DNA of 64,000 nucleotides from Hemicordylus capensis. Its lineage: Eukaryota; Chordata; Lepidosauria; Squamata; Cordylidae. Where the stretch lies: NCBI RefSeq assembly GCF_027244095.1, contig NC_069660.1, positions 285,160,863 through 285,224,862 of the forward strand, in the 5' to 3' direction. Positions 11,611 to 21,863 of this stretch are shown piece by piece. Below the pieces are notes generated by a model. The model saw only the letters and a list, made by a program, of their open reading frames with translations. It searched no databases and was not told the DNA's origin. A program made the position numbers and the translations under genes. Each line of letters starts with the position of its first letter. The stretch's first letter is position 1.

Positions 11611-11740
11611 ATTCAGAAGTCCCATTGAGTTCAAGGGGACTTTCTCCCAGGTAAATGGGTGGGAGGGAGTAAGCTCCCATTGAGCTCAGTGGGACTTACT
11701 TCTGAGTAATCTCTTGTGTAGGGTTGCACTGTGAGTCATG
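11611..11740. repeat. Palindromic MITE-like repeat
   Basis: AAGTCCCATTGAGTTCAAGG is followed by the inverse TGAGCTCAGTGGGACTTACT, ending GTGTAGGGTTGCACT. This self-complementary pattern is common in squamate genomes (from memory). Fragments with the same logic occur near 46.2 and 59.6 kb. Confidence 0.6.
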
Positions 11741-12362
11741 CAGTTCCTGCTCAGAGCAATGAAACTGGTTGATACCCATCTTCCCATTCTAGAAAGCATT
11801 CTGACCTAAGGCATAGATTCCTGAATCCCTGCCAGGAAACAGAAATGTGGTGGTTATTAGGTCAGTGGCAGCTGTTGCCTGTTCAACAAATTAAACCAAT
11901 AAAATTACCTTGATATAACTTGTTCTGGAAAGTTTTAACAGTGGATGGTTTTAAGTGTTTTGAGTTCACTGTTTTTGTTAAGTCAATTTTTAAATAATAT
12001 GTAAGAGTTGAGAGTTTTGCATTTAGTTATTTTGGTCCTGTATGTAAAAGGCTTCTATCAGAGCAAAGAATAACATACTTTTAGACGATACAGCTTTGCA
12101 CAAACTTGTCTTCTTCAGCCAGTGTCCTGGATACTTCATATCTACCCAATGAGATGTTGCCAATGCCACCACTATTGCTTCAGTCCGTGTTAAACAGTTA
12201 CCAGCATCACATGCTCTGCCACCTGATATAACTCTTTGAGATAAACACAGAGAAGTGGACAGCAGATTCTTATGTTCTTGTATAGTACAGAGAGATTGAG
12301 GATGGTTTTCAAAACATTCTTGTTCTGCTTGCCTGTAGGTAAGCCTTCACTCTATTGTTTTT

Positions 12363-12667
12363 AAAGCTGGTCTTGTGGTAGCACGCATGAATTGTCCCCT
12401 TTGCTAAGCAGGGTCTGCCCTGGTTTGCATTTGAATCGGAGACTACATGTGTATGCATTGTAAGATAATCCTTAGGGCTGGGGCTACTCTGGGAAGAGCA
12501 CCTGCCTGCTTGCATGCAGAAGGTTCCAGTTTCCCTCCCTGGCATCTCCAAGATAGGGCTGAGAGAGACTCCTGCCTGCAACCTTAGAGAAGCTACTGCC
12601 AGTCTGTCTAGACAATAATGAGCTAGATGGTCTGACTCAGTAGAAGGCAATTTCCTGTGTTCCTATG
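12363..12667 (+). mobile_element. 5S-rRNA-derived SINE
   Basis: The head GCTGGTCTTGTGGTAGCACG and GCTAAGCAGGGTCTGCCCTG and the tail GATGGTCTGACTCAGTAG, TTCCTGTGTTCCTATG match the copy at 8667. It is slightly diverged and missing a few tail bases. Confidence 0.85.
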
Positions 12668-12712
12668 AGAGTCAACCACTTATTAAATAACTAACTTGCT
12701 ACCCTGCTAACC

Positions 12713-12964
12713 CCTGCTAACTTGGCAAAGAGGCACCTTTTAACGTGGTGATTCTCTTTATTTAGCAGGGGGAGAGTAACTGGCCCTATCCACCCCCAGC
12801 ACAGTACCTCCAGTGACTGTTGCTGGTGTCTATCTGATGTTTCTTTTTAGATTGTGAGCCCTTTGGAGACAGGGATCCATCTTATTTATTTATTATTTCT
12901 CTGTGTATACTGCCCTGAGCCATTTTTGGAAGGGTGGTATAGAAATTGAATTCATCATCATCAT
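12713..12964 (+). repeat. LINE-type 3' end repeat (CCTGCTAA...GGCGGTATAGAAATTG family)
   Basis: It opens with CCTGCTAACTTGGCAAAGAG, has CACCTTTTAACGTGGTGATTC, then the inverse TTTATTTAGCAGG, so the first 60 bases can fold. The body includes GAGAGTAACTGGCCCTATCC, and it ends CTGAGCCATTTTTGGAAGGG, GGTATAGAAATTGAATT and a simple tail. It is probably the 3' UTR of an L2/CR1-group LINE or a SINE using that tail. About eight copies are in the window. Confidence 0.75.
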
Positions 12965-14717
12965 AAAAAAATAATAATACGACTGCAGGGTTACTGGAAG
13001 AAACATCACTTAACTGGAAAAAATATATGAAAAATGCCAACAAGGAAATAATGATCTGCTATTACAAGTCTAGTCCAACTAGAAGAGGTTATTTAAAAAG
13101 AATGTACCAAATTTGGAAAGAGAAGCATCCAGATACAGAAATCACAGAACAAAGGCTAGCAGATCAGAGAAGATTCATAATAAGAAATAAAGTATTCACA
13201 GAAGTTGAGCTGGAAGAACTGCAAAGAGCAACACAGGCCCAAGACATGGAAGAAGAATTACCACCAACTGAAGAAGAAGTTGCTCAGGCGCAGGTGGAGG
13301 AGGTGTTGGAAATAGAGGATGCCACTGTTGCTGACCTGTTTCAAAATCACAACCAGGCAACCTACCCTTTGCCTTCACCTCAAAAACCCGAATGCCATTT
13401 AACAGAAAAGCAACAAGAACTAAAGCAAAAAATAACTGAGCACATGAACCAAACAACCACCAGGGTTTGACTTCCAGCTCTAAAAACAGTTGCCAAAAAA
13501 CAACTTGCTTAGGCATTAAAAGATGTCAGTGCTGCACTTGCAGAAATAACACCCAATCATTTGCAAGAAACAAACAAACTTATGTACAGTGCAGCAGAAA
13601 TAACAACACAAGAGCTCGGATATAAGATCAGTGGACCTGTAAAAAAAGAAAGTAGTACATCACCTAAATGGAAGATTTTAGAAAATAAAATCACCAGGCT
13701 TAGATCAGATGCTAGTAACTTGAAAGATATGAAAGACAAGAAGCTGAAGAATGAAAACACCAAACAGTATCTGATCCAAAAATACCACCTAGATTCAAGG
13801 AAAATTAGAGAAGTTCTGGAAATAATAAAACAGCAAATAACAGCAGTGTCAAAGATAATTAGCAGATATGAAGCCAGAATTACACAACACAGGCAGAATC
13901 TCCAATTCCAATTGAATCAGAGATGTTTCTACCAAAGCATAGAAGGAGAAACTGCAAGAAACTAAGAAACACCAAATAAAGAAGAAACAGTGCAATTCTG
14001 GGGGAAATTATGAGACAATCCAATAGACTATAATAAAAAAGCAGGCTGGGTGAAAGAGGTCGAAAAATGTAACCAACAAATGCAAGATCTGATAATAACA
14101 CCAGACTTAATAAGTGAAAGAGCAAAGGAAATTAAAAATTGGACTGCACCAGGCGACGATGAACTGGATACTGCTAAATAATAGCAGATGAAGTAGTGCA
14201 ACACTTATTAACTAATAAGCAGCTATCAGTTGAACAGAAAGGAAATTGCCCGAACACCAGAGGCACAACAGACCAGCTGCTGATTGACAAAATGATTTTA
14301 GAAAATTCCAAGAGAAGAAAAACAAATCTAAATGTTGCAAAGGACAGTGAAGAAGATGCACTTAAAATAGTCAATAATGAACAACATTCACAAATACTAA
14401 ACAGAACAGGACTCGGATACCAAACATCTAAAACATCAAGTAAAATAAATCATCTGCTGTACATGGACAATCTGAAGTTGTATGGAAAGTCCCAGTCAGA
14501 AATTGAATCACTGCTAAACACTGTCTGTATATTCAGTAGCGATATACAGTAGCAATGGAGTTTGGACTAGACAAGTGTGCTGCATTAATAATGAACAGAG
14601 GAAAAATAAGAAAAATAGAAGGAATGGAACTGCCCAATGGAAGCAACATCAAGAACCTGGAAGAGAAAAAACACTACAAATACTTGGGCATTCTTCAGGC
14701 ATTCTTCATTCTTCAGG

Positions 14718-14882
14718 CCTCTTCTAGTTGGACTAGACTTGTAATAGCAGATCATTATTTCCTTGGCATTTTTCATATATTTTTTCCAGTTAAGTGACGT
14801 TTCTTCCAGTAACCCTGCAGTCATATTATTATTTTTTTATGATGATGATGAATTCAATTTCTATACCACCCTTCCAAAAATG
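14718..14882 (-). repeat. Inverted duplicate of 12921-13088 inside the R4 LINE
   Basis: The reverse complement of this stretch matches 12921-13088 (end of the preceding LINE-tail repeat plus the R4 5' end) with two substitutions and one 3-base gap, by eye. It interrupts the R4 frame between KYLGILQ and TEVKRKIG. The left junction carries a short direct repetition of CATTCTTCAGG. Confidence 0.9.
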
Positions 14883-15423
14883 GTACACACTGAAGTTAAA
14901 AGAAAAATTGGAAGTGAATACATCAGGAGAGTTAGAAAAATCCTCAAGTCCAAACTCAATGGCGGCAACACCATACAAGCCATAAACACCTGGGCTATAC
15001 CTGTTATCAGATACACTGCAGGAATAATAGACTGGACCCAGGCAGAGCTAGAGACGCTAGATCGTAAGACCAGGAAAATCATGACCATCAATCATGCTCT
15101 GCACCCCCGCAGTGATGTCGATAGGCTATACCTCCCTCGCAGCTCAGGTGGAAGAGGAATGCTGCAAGTCCATCAAACAGTAGAGGAGGAGAAAAGAGGC
15201 CTTGAAGAATATATCAAGGACAGTGAAGAAGATGTACTTCAAATGGTCAATGATGAGAAACTATTAGACACCAATGAAACAAAGTAGGCCTACAAGAAAG
15301 AACAAGTCAAGAACCGAACAGAAAAATGGAACAGACAGATTACAAACAAAGGCATGACCAGGTAGCAGGGATGATACACCAGAAGCAACTTTACTCAGAA
15401 CAGCCTATATTCTGCAATGATAT

Positions 15424-15893
15424 CTATTTATTATTTTATTTATTTATTTTACATATTTCTATACCTATGCCCTTGTGGTGCAGGCCTCCCTGAAACAGTT
15501 TATCATGTGCTGTTATATTGCTCCCTTCATTCTGATACTAGGAAAGAACTCATATTCCCTCTGTTAGCGCAATTCCCAGGAACAGCTGACTCCTTTTATT
15601 TGAATTTTTGTCTTGAGGATCAAGATAATGAGGTTACTAAAGTGGTGGTGAAATTCTTTTATGTCACTATTAGACTAAGATCTTGTTTAAGATCTAATTC
15701 ATAGGAGCTATTGTTTTGTCCTTATTATTATGTATTATATTACTGCTGGCATATTTTGCTTTTAATCTTGTTTTAATCTTTGTATGTTCTCTGTATGGCC
15801 TATGGCTGTAATAAATTGATCGACTGATATTTCTGTACTGCCCAAAACTTATGTCTCTGTATCTATAACAACAGCAACAACATTGACAATCAA
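15424..15893 (+). mobile_element. Vingi-like LINE C-terminal/3' fragment inserted in R4 copy 1
   Basis: The frame 15417-15704 includes CPCGAGLPETVYHVLLYCSL then RKELIFPLLAQFPG, a zinc-knuckle-like C-terminus typical of such LINEs. It is followed by a non-coding tail ending AATAAATTGATCGACTGA. R4 sequence (GATATCTAT before, AATTCAGCCATCCC after) flanks it, as seen by comparison with copy 2 near 16855. Confidence 0.6.
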
Positions 15894-15999
15894 ATTCAGC
15901 CATCCCAGATCCTTGGGAAGGACTTGATGTCTGGATAAAACAAACCAGTCAATAACACCTGTCTGACTGTGTAAACAATAACAATATTATAATAATATA

Positions 16000-16975
16000 T
16001 AGGACAGTGAAGAAGATGCACTTCAAATGGCCATAAACGAGAAACTATTAAACACCAATGAAACAAAGCAGGCCTACAAGAAAGAACAAGTCAAGAACCG
16101 AGCAGAAAAATGGAGAAATAAGCCACTGCATGGTCAATATTTACACAATATAAGTGGAAAATCAGACATCACCAAGACCTGGCAATGGCTTAAGAATGGC
16201 AACTTGAAGAAACAGAGGGTTTAATACTGGTTGCACAAGAACAGGCACTAAGAACAAATGCAATAAGAGCAAAAGTAGAAAAATCCACAACAAACAGCAA
16301 GTGCCGCCTTTGTAAAGAAGCAGATGAAACAGTGGACCACCTAATCAGCTGTTGTAAAAAGATCACACAGACTGACTACAAATAAAGGCATGACAAGGTA
16401 GCACAGATGGTACACTGGAACATTTGCAAAAAATACAAGCTACCTGTAGCCAAAAATTGGTGGGACCATAAAATTGAAAAGTTATAGAAAATAAAGATGT
16501 AAAAATATTATGGGACTTCCGACTACAAACAGACAAACATCTGCCACACAATACACCAGATATAACTGTAGTTGAGAAGAAAGAAAAACAAGTCAAAATA
16601 ATCGACATAGCAATACCAGGGGATAGCAGAATAGAAGAAAAAGAAATAGAAAAAAATCACAAAATACAAAGATCTACAAACTGAAATGGAAAGGCTGTGG
16701 CAGAAAAAGACCAAAATAATCCCAGTGGTAACTGGCGCCCTAGGTGCAATTCCAAAACAACTTGAAGAGCACCTCAACACCATAGGGGCCATAGAACTCA
16801 CCATCAGCCAATTACAAAAAGCAACTTTACTGGGAACAGCCTATATTCTACAATGATATCTATAATTCAGCCATCCCAGGTCCGTGGGAAGGACTCGGTG
16901 TCTGGATAAAACAAACCAGTCAATAACACCTGTCTGACTGTGTAAACAAGAAATAATAATAAAGTGCCTTTGTAT
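16000..16975 (+). mobile_element. R4/Dong-clade LINE, copy 2, 3' part with restriction-like endonuclease
   Basis: It starts in the same region as 15220 of copy 1 (AGGACAGTGAAGAAGATGCA). It carries CRLCKEADETVDHLISCC (a CCHC-type finger, near 16300) and PDITVVEKKEKQVKIIDIAI then PGDSRIEEKE (near 16555-16640), the PD...D/K core of the restriction-like endonuclease of R2/R4-type LINEs, then VVTGALGAIPKQLEEHL. It ends TGACTGTGTAAACAAG and an AAT tail. Stops and frame changes are present. Confidence 0.8.
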
Positions 16976-17463
16976 GATGTCTACTGTATATGAAGTGCTA
17001 GGCAATGGTTATCATGGGCAGATTATGAAAACAAAGGATTTCAGATCTAGAAAATACATTGTGCACAGTCACTCACCACACTGATCAGGCAACTTTATCC
17101 ACATGAATGAAGTGCCTGTGAGTGCACACATACATGAAAAATCTGTGGTGACATGAATAAACAAGAACACCTAATCTGCACAGTGAGATTGAATATGCAG
17201 TTTGACCACTTCCTGATTGCAGCAGCCATGTAGAGGTGACCACAGAACACTCTTTCGTATAACAAAAGCTTTACCTGACATCCATCATATGTGTATGCAG
17301 ATCTTGTCTGAATTGCCATTATTACACAGAAAAATATCTCTTCTGGTGCCAAAGAAGCTGACAGGAATGGACAGTAAGAGGTGCCAAGTTGTAGTCGTAA
17401 TGTATGAAGAGGCTCTTAAAGCTGCTCCAGTGGTGACCATAATATGTGAAACCACTGAAAGCT
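16976..17463. other. Intergenic stretch, nothing recognised
   Basis: No supported gene. An open frame from 17217 runs into the next SINE and is not conserved sequence. Confidence 0.4.
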
Positions 17464-17758
17464 ACATAGGAAGCTGCCATATACTGAGTCAGACCATTGG
17501 TCTGTCTAGCTCAGTATTGTCTTCACAGACTGGCAGCAGCTTCTCCAAGGTTGCAGGCAGGAATCTCTCTCAGCCCTCTCTTGGAGAAGCCAGGGACGGG
17601 AACTTGAAACCTTCTGCTCTTCCCAGAGCAGCTTCATCCCCTGAGGGGAATATCTTGCAGTGCTCACACATCAAGTCTCCCATTCATATGCAACCAGGGC
17701 AGACCCTGCTTAGCTATGGGGACAAGTCGTGCTTGCTACCACAAAACCAGCTCTCCTC
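17464..17758 (-). mobile_element. 5S-rRNA-derived SINE, near full length
   Basis: The plus strand opens with the reversed tail (ACATAGGAAGCTGCCATATA, CTGAGTCAGACCATTGG) and ends with the reversed 5S-like head (CAGACCCTGCTTAGCTATGG, CTACCACAAAACCAGCTCTC). Confidence 0.87.
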
Positions 17759-18239
17759 TCCATCAGCTCTCCTCTCCAGCTCTTCATCAGAGGATAGGTC
17801 CTATTAAGGCTCAAGCACCAGTTCACACATTACAGCTACCCCATGGAGCCATTAAAGTCTTGTTCATAAATGACAATAGCACTAGCCTCATCCAAACATT
17901 ATGAAATTGCACTGCTGTAGCTGTGTGAAGGGGAAGGAAGTCCCACCCCTGCTGTGTCAATCACAGTGGTGAGACTGAGGGCTGGGGAAGGACCTTTTGA
18001 TAGCGGAGTATTGTTGCCTTATTATTGGTTGTGTCTGGTACAGGTATGGGTCTTGGGTCCCCAGAGATGAGGGGAGATGGGGGGATGACTCAGGGGTGGC
18101 CATTCCAGTGGTGGTGGGGAATCAACAAAGACATGGCTTTGGTAGATCAGCAGACCATTACAAGGGAAGGAAAACCAGCAACTTAATAGCTGTTTCCCCT
18201 TCCAGTTGGCCTATCAGCTTTTAGACTTTGGGGAGTAGT

Positions 18240-18814
18240 GCCAGTCACCCACACAGCTTCACCTTGCTACTTTGTAATGCCAGGTTGGTCCAAAACAAAC
18301 TGGAGATCATCCATAATTTAATTTTGGATGAAGGAGCTAAGCTGCTATGCATTACGAAGTCCTGGTTGGGGGAGGCCACTGGTCCAGTCTGGCCCCAGCT
18401 TCTCCCAGCAGGATACTCTGTGGTGGAGCAGGTGAGAGGATGTTGGTGGGGAGGTGGTGTGGATGTGGTCTATAAGTACACTGTCTCCCTTACCAGGATC
18501 TCTGTCAGGGAATTGGCCCATATTAACTATCTGTACCTAAGCCTAGGGACCAAGGACTACTGGCATTGGGACTACTCTTGAAGTACAGATCACCCCATTG
18601 TTCAATGGAATTCCTAACTGAGCTGATGGACCTGGTTGCAGGATTGGCATTGGAATCGTCCGGATTGTTGGTGGTGGGAGACTTCAGTGTTCACAATGGG
18701 ACTGGATTGTGCCGTGAGCAGCTCAGGAGTTCATAGCGACCATGATGACTATAGGCTTATCCAGGTGGTCTCTGGACCGATGTATGTTGCTGGTCACATG
18801 CTTGATTTGGTCTT

Positions 18815-18861
<47 letters not shown>

Positions 18862-19190
18862 TTATTAATAGTTTGATTACTATAGATTTAATCTGATCAG
18901 GGTGGTGTTCCATGGGTGGGACTCCCCAGTGGGATTTCTCCATTGTCATAGATGGACCACCATCTGGTTTAGGTAGGACTTGCAACCACAACCCACCTAT
19001 ATAGGGATGAAGGACCCATTAAGTTGGTCTGCCCAAGAAGTTTATTGGATCCAATGGGATTCTGTTGATGCTCTGGTGCAAACTTGGAATAACGGACTAA
19101 CTAGAGCAGTACACGTCCTCTCCGTGACCTACTTCAAAATTAGCTCCATGGTATTCGGAAAAAAATATGGAAGCTGAAGTAGGGGGGTAG
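18240..19190 (+). mobile_element. L2/CR1-group LINE, endonuclease (5') part, with an expanded TTTA run
   Basis: Frames give LLLCNARLVQNKLEIIHNLI, then LLCITKSWLG, near 18560 LEVQITPLFN, and DDYRLIQVVSGPMYVAGHML near 18760, the AP-endonuclease pattern of L2/CR1-type LINEs. A (TTTA)n run occupies 18813-18865. After it come DGPPSGLGRTCNHNPP-like residues of the same domain. Several breaks. Confidence 0.7.
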
Positions 19191-19555
19191 ATGACTAGAG
19201 CACAAATGTAGAAAGACTTGACCCAAATCCAGCAGGTTACAACATAGAGAACATCTGAAGATCTATACCCTGGTAATACACGTGGCAAAGAAGGAATTTT
19301 CTTTCCGCATTGCATCCACAAGTTCATGTCCAACAGAGTTGTCTAGGGTTACGAGAGGGCTAATATGATCCAAATTTGGAACCATTGATTCAGTCTCGGA
19401 ATCACGGAACTGCCAGCCATCGTGCTTTTGGCTTTTCCCTATTTAGACAAGACCTGCTGTGTGAGTGGCGGCGTGAATTGCTGATCGACTTCCTCTCTCT
19501 TTGCCTTGCTGTGCACGGCTACAGTGATGCAATTCTATAATGTCTGAACAAGCCT

Positions 19556-19745
19556 CCTATTTAGACATTATGTCGTACAAGGGTACAGATGCCTGTACGT
19601 TCATACGTGTTTTTGTCTGAATGACTATATCTACATTCATTTTAAAAGTGAACCTGGGTACAGGTCCCTTAAATGCATGGTACTGATGGAAGTGTACTGC
19701 CATTCCCATGTTCAACGTAACACCTGTATACAAGATTTGTACCTT
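19556..19745. repeat. MITE-like repeat (ACAGG...CCCTTAAA family)
   Basis: TACATTCATTTTAAAAGTGA, CTGGGTACAGGTCCCTTAAA and CATGTTCAACGTAACACC are shared with sequences near 20570-20810 and 63270-63475. The last of these has clear terminal inverted repeats. Confidence 0.55.
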
Positions 19746-19767
19746 TTGAACAAGAACATTTGTTGTA

Positions 19768-20220
19768 CAGGTTGAGTATCCCTTATCCAGACATCTGAAA
19801 TCCGGAGTGCTCCACAGTCCGGACACCACGCTGTAACAAAAACAAAAAACAAAATGCCTCAGCTCACTCGCTCGCAGATTCCCAACTTTGCTGCTTTTAA
19901 ACATGCAGTCAAAACTTACTTATTTCAGAAGGCTGTTAGTGACAGAGGTTTTGTCTGTAATTCTCTCTAGTTGTGGCTCTGTTTTTAATGTGAAGCTTTG
20001 TAATGTTTTTGATGTTCTCACTTTGGCGCTAGAGGGAAAAGGGAAAGCCCCCCTCCTCCACTCCCTGCTCAGTTTGGCGCCTGCTCTGTTGGCATCTGTT
20101 TTGGTGCTCTGGATCCCATGCCCAAGATATCTCATTATGCAAATATAACAAAATCCGGAAAAATCCAAAATCTAGAACACTTCCGGTCACAAGCAGTCTG
20201 GATAAGGGATACTTAACCTG
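19768..20220. mobile_element. Tigger/MER2-like (pogo) DNA transposon, non-autonomous
   Basis: The terminal inverted repeats are CAGGTTGAGTATCCCTTATC on the left and GGATAAGGGATACTTAACCTG on the right (inverse of the left with one change), flanked by TA on both sides. Near the right end, CCCAAGATATCTCATTATGC and AAAATCCGGAAAAATCCAAA resemble primate MER2 (from memory). No transposase frame remains. Confidence 0.85.
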
Positions 20221-20486
20221 TATGAGTGTTGAGCATAATGTGTGAATAGAGCTAATGACAAGCCCTGTGTGACCATTATAGCCCTCTTCAGACATTATAA
20301 ATCTTGAGCAGCGCTCACACTTACAATGGGGAAAAGGGGGAGGAAATCCCATCCACCCCCACTGTCATTCACCCGCCACACCTGATGACCACACTTAGGA
20401 CACCATTTGTTTGAAGGGGGTGGTGCCATAAGCATATTCACAGACAAATCTGTGAGCTGCAACCTTGATCAACTGAGCCCAATTGA

Positions 20487-20816
20487 GCGCTGCTTAAGAT
20501 TTATAACATTTGAAGAGGGATTATGGTGCACCTGCATTTTGAAGTCCATACACTTGTACATGCCTTTGTGCAAATTCATTTTCAAAGTGAATCAAAGGGA
20601 AGCACGCCCTCAACTCCTGTCTGTGGCTTCCAGCGGCATCTGGTGGGCCACTGTGCGAAACAGGATGATCCAGCAGGGCTGTTCTTATGTTCTTAATCTG
20701 GGTACAGGCCCCTTAAACTCAGGATATAACTGCTATGCCTGCATTCAGCATAACATATGAATAGCTGTACCTGTGAACCTGTACATAGGTTGTCCAAGTG
20801 TTCAACATAACCTGAA
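20487..20816. repeat. MITE-like repeat of the same family as 19556, split by a CR1 fragment
   Basis: The left part ends AATTCATTTTCAAAGTGAAT at about 20591. The right part resumes at CTGGGTACAGGCCCCTTAAA near 20699. The CR1 piece lies between them, so the MITE is the older insertion. Confidence 0.6.
20592..20697 (+). mobile_element. CR1 LINE 3' end, short copy
   Basis: GGCATCTGGTGGGCCACTGT, AAACAGGATGATCCAGCAGG and TTCTTATGTTCTTA are the CR1 3' end. A short internal stretch (the CTGGACTAGA segment) is missing. Confidence 0.8.
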
Positions 20817-21289
20817 CAGGGCTAGAATTGTTGCTGTCTCATTGCCTTCAGGTAATGTATGTAAGTTGGTCCACTCCTTTATTGGACACACACACTGCTA
20901 TCTTTCTTTTATTTATTTCCTCCCCCCCCCGCCCCGCTCCGATCCCATGGACTGTGGAGCCAGGCTAGATGGGATGTCCAAGCAGTCTCCCAGCCAGCCA
21001 GCCACTGACTGGACCCAGATCTGTCGAGGTTCGTCGTCATGATGTGCCTCAAAGCAGCCCTTGGGACCTACATTACAAAATAATTCAAAGAAAAGACTTT
21101 CAGCAAACGCCTTCTAGCTGCTGCCCACACATTTGGAGGGGTTCCCAATTCGCAGGTCGTGTTTAAGCTCACAGCAGTGTTTAAAGGTCGGCTCGGCGGG
21201 GAAGCCCAAGGTAAACTGAGCAGGTGGTTTAACCGGCGCGTAACCTTGGCTTAACCGGTTCGGCGTTAAAATATCACGCAGAGAAGCAC
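20817..21289. other. ERICH5 upstream flank
   Basis: A pyrimidine/C run lies near 20915-20940. At 21200-21260 short self-complementary words recur (CCAAGGT/ACCTTGG, TTAACCGG twice). No gene is seen. Confidence 0.4.
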
Positions 21290-21772
21290 AGTGTCCTCCA
21301 CGCCGGCAGGTATCTCACCTCACTTGCCCTCCTCCTCCTCCTCCTCCTGGCCACCACCCCAGCCCCCACCATCCAGCAGCTTCTGCCCCGTCCCTGACGC
21401 GCGTGCGCAATGCGCGGGACTGGGCACCACTCTCCTGCAAAGAATGCCAAAAGTTTGAAGTGAAGTGCGTTAGGCTACCCCTGACTGCGCCGTTCTTATG
21501 GCAACCGAGCTCGAGCCATAAACACGCCCGCGCGAGCCTATGCGAGGGGAGTCCCTCGGCACGCGCAACTCAGCTGGTTCATTTTTGTCCGCTCTTCCTC
21601 CAAAGAAGCGTCTGGCCTGGCGAGGAGACACCTGCGTGCTGCATTCCCTTTGCAAGAGCAAAGCGGCAAGTTTGTGCCTCCGCACCTCTAGCTGGGCCGG
21701 GCTGTCCTCAGTGCGTTGGGCTTTCTCCTCAGTCTTCGTTCGTTTGGCGCACCGGCTGGCTTGTGTCACGCC
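21290..21772 (+). promoter_or_regulatory. ERICH5 promoter / CpG-rich region and 5' UTR
   Basis: The bases before the ERICH5 start are much richer in CpG than the surrounding AT-rich DNA, and the high-CpG stretch continues to about 21970, past exon 1. It includes a CTC-repeat run near 21330 and a cluster of gcgc motifs near 21400. No clear TATA box is seen; the transcription start cannot be placed. Confidence 0.7.
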
Positions 21773-21863
21773 ATGGGGTGCTCGAGTAGCGCTCAGACGC
21801 AGGTCAAGGACTGCAGCCGGCCGGCTCCGAAATCCCCGGACGCCAACGGGCTACAGAAACGCG
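21773..21863 (+). CDS. ERICH5: ERICH5 coding exon 1
   Basis: Encodes MGCSSSAQTQ through LQKR (30 codons plus one base). The donor is CGCG|GTGAGC, phase 1. The open frame continues upstream to an ATG at 21716, but the downstream ATG is preferred because it gives the conserved MGCSSS lipidation signal. Confidence 0.92.

Larger units (their letters stand above)
12966..15990 (+). mobile_element. R4/Dong-clade LINE, copy 1, degraded and rearranged
   Basis: Translated pieces in order: WKEKHPDTEITEQRLADQRR near 13110-13170, a Lys/Glu-rich N-terminal region to about 14130, QLLIDKMILENSKRRKTNLN at 14270-14330, RT motif YMDNLKLYGKSQSEIESLL near 14460, HYKYLGILQ near 14680, then KRKIGSEYIRRVRKILKS and RYTAGIIDWTQAELETLDRK to 15290. 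Order and sequence fit site-type LINEs with a restriction-like endonuclease. Many stops, a deletion of the central RT, loss of the endonuclease part, an inverted 165 bp piece at 14718-14882 and an inserted LINE fragment at about 15424-15893 make it dead. The 3' end (CTGACTGTGTAAACAA) is at about 15975. Confidence 0.8.

Noticed and set aside
1-21000. RPL30, expected beside ERICH5 in other vertebrates (from memory)
   Set aside because: No exon encoding the ribosomal protein was seen on either strand; the gene is probably beyond the left edge.
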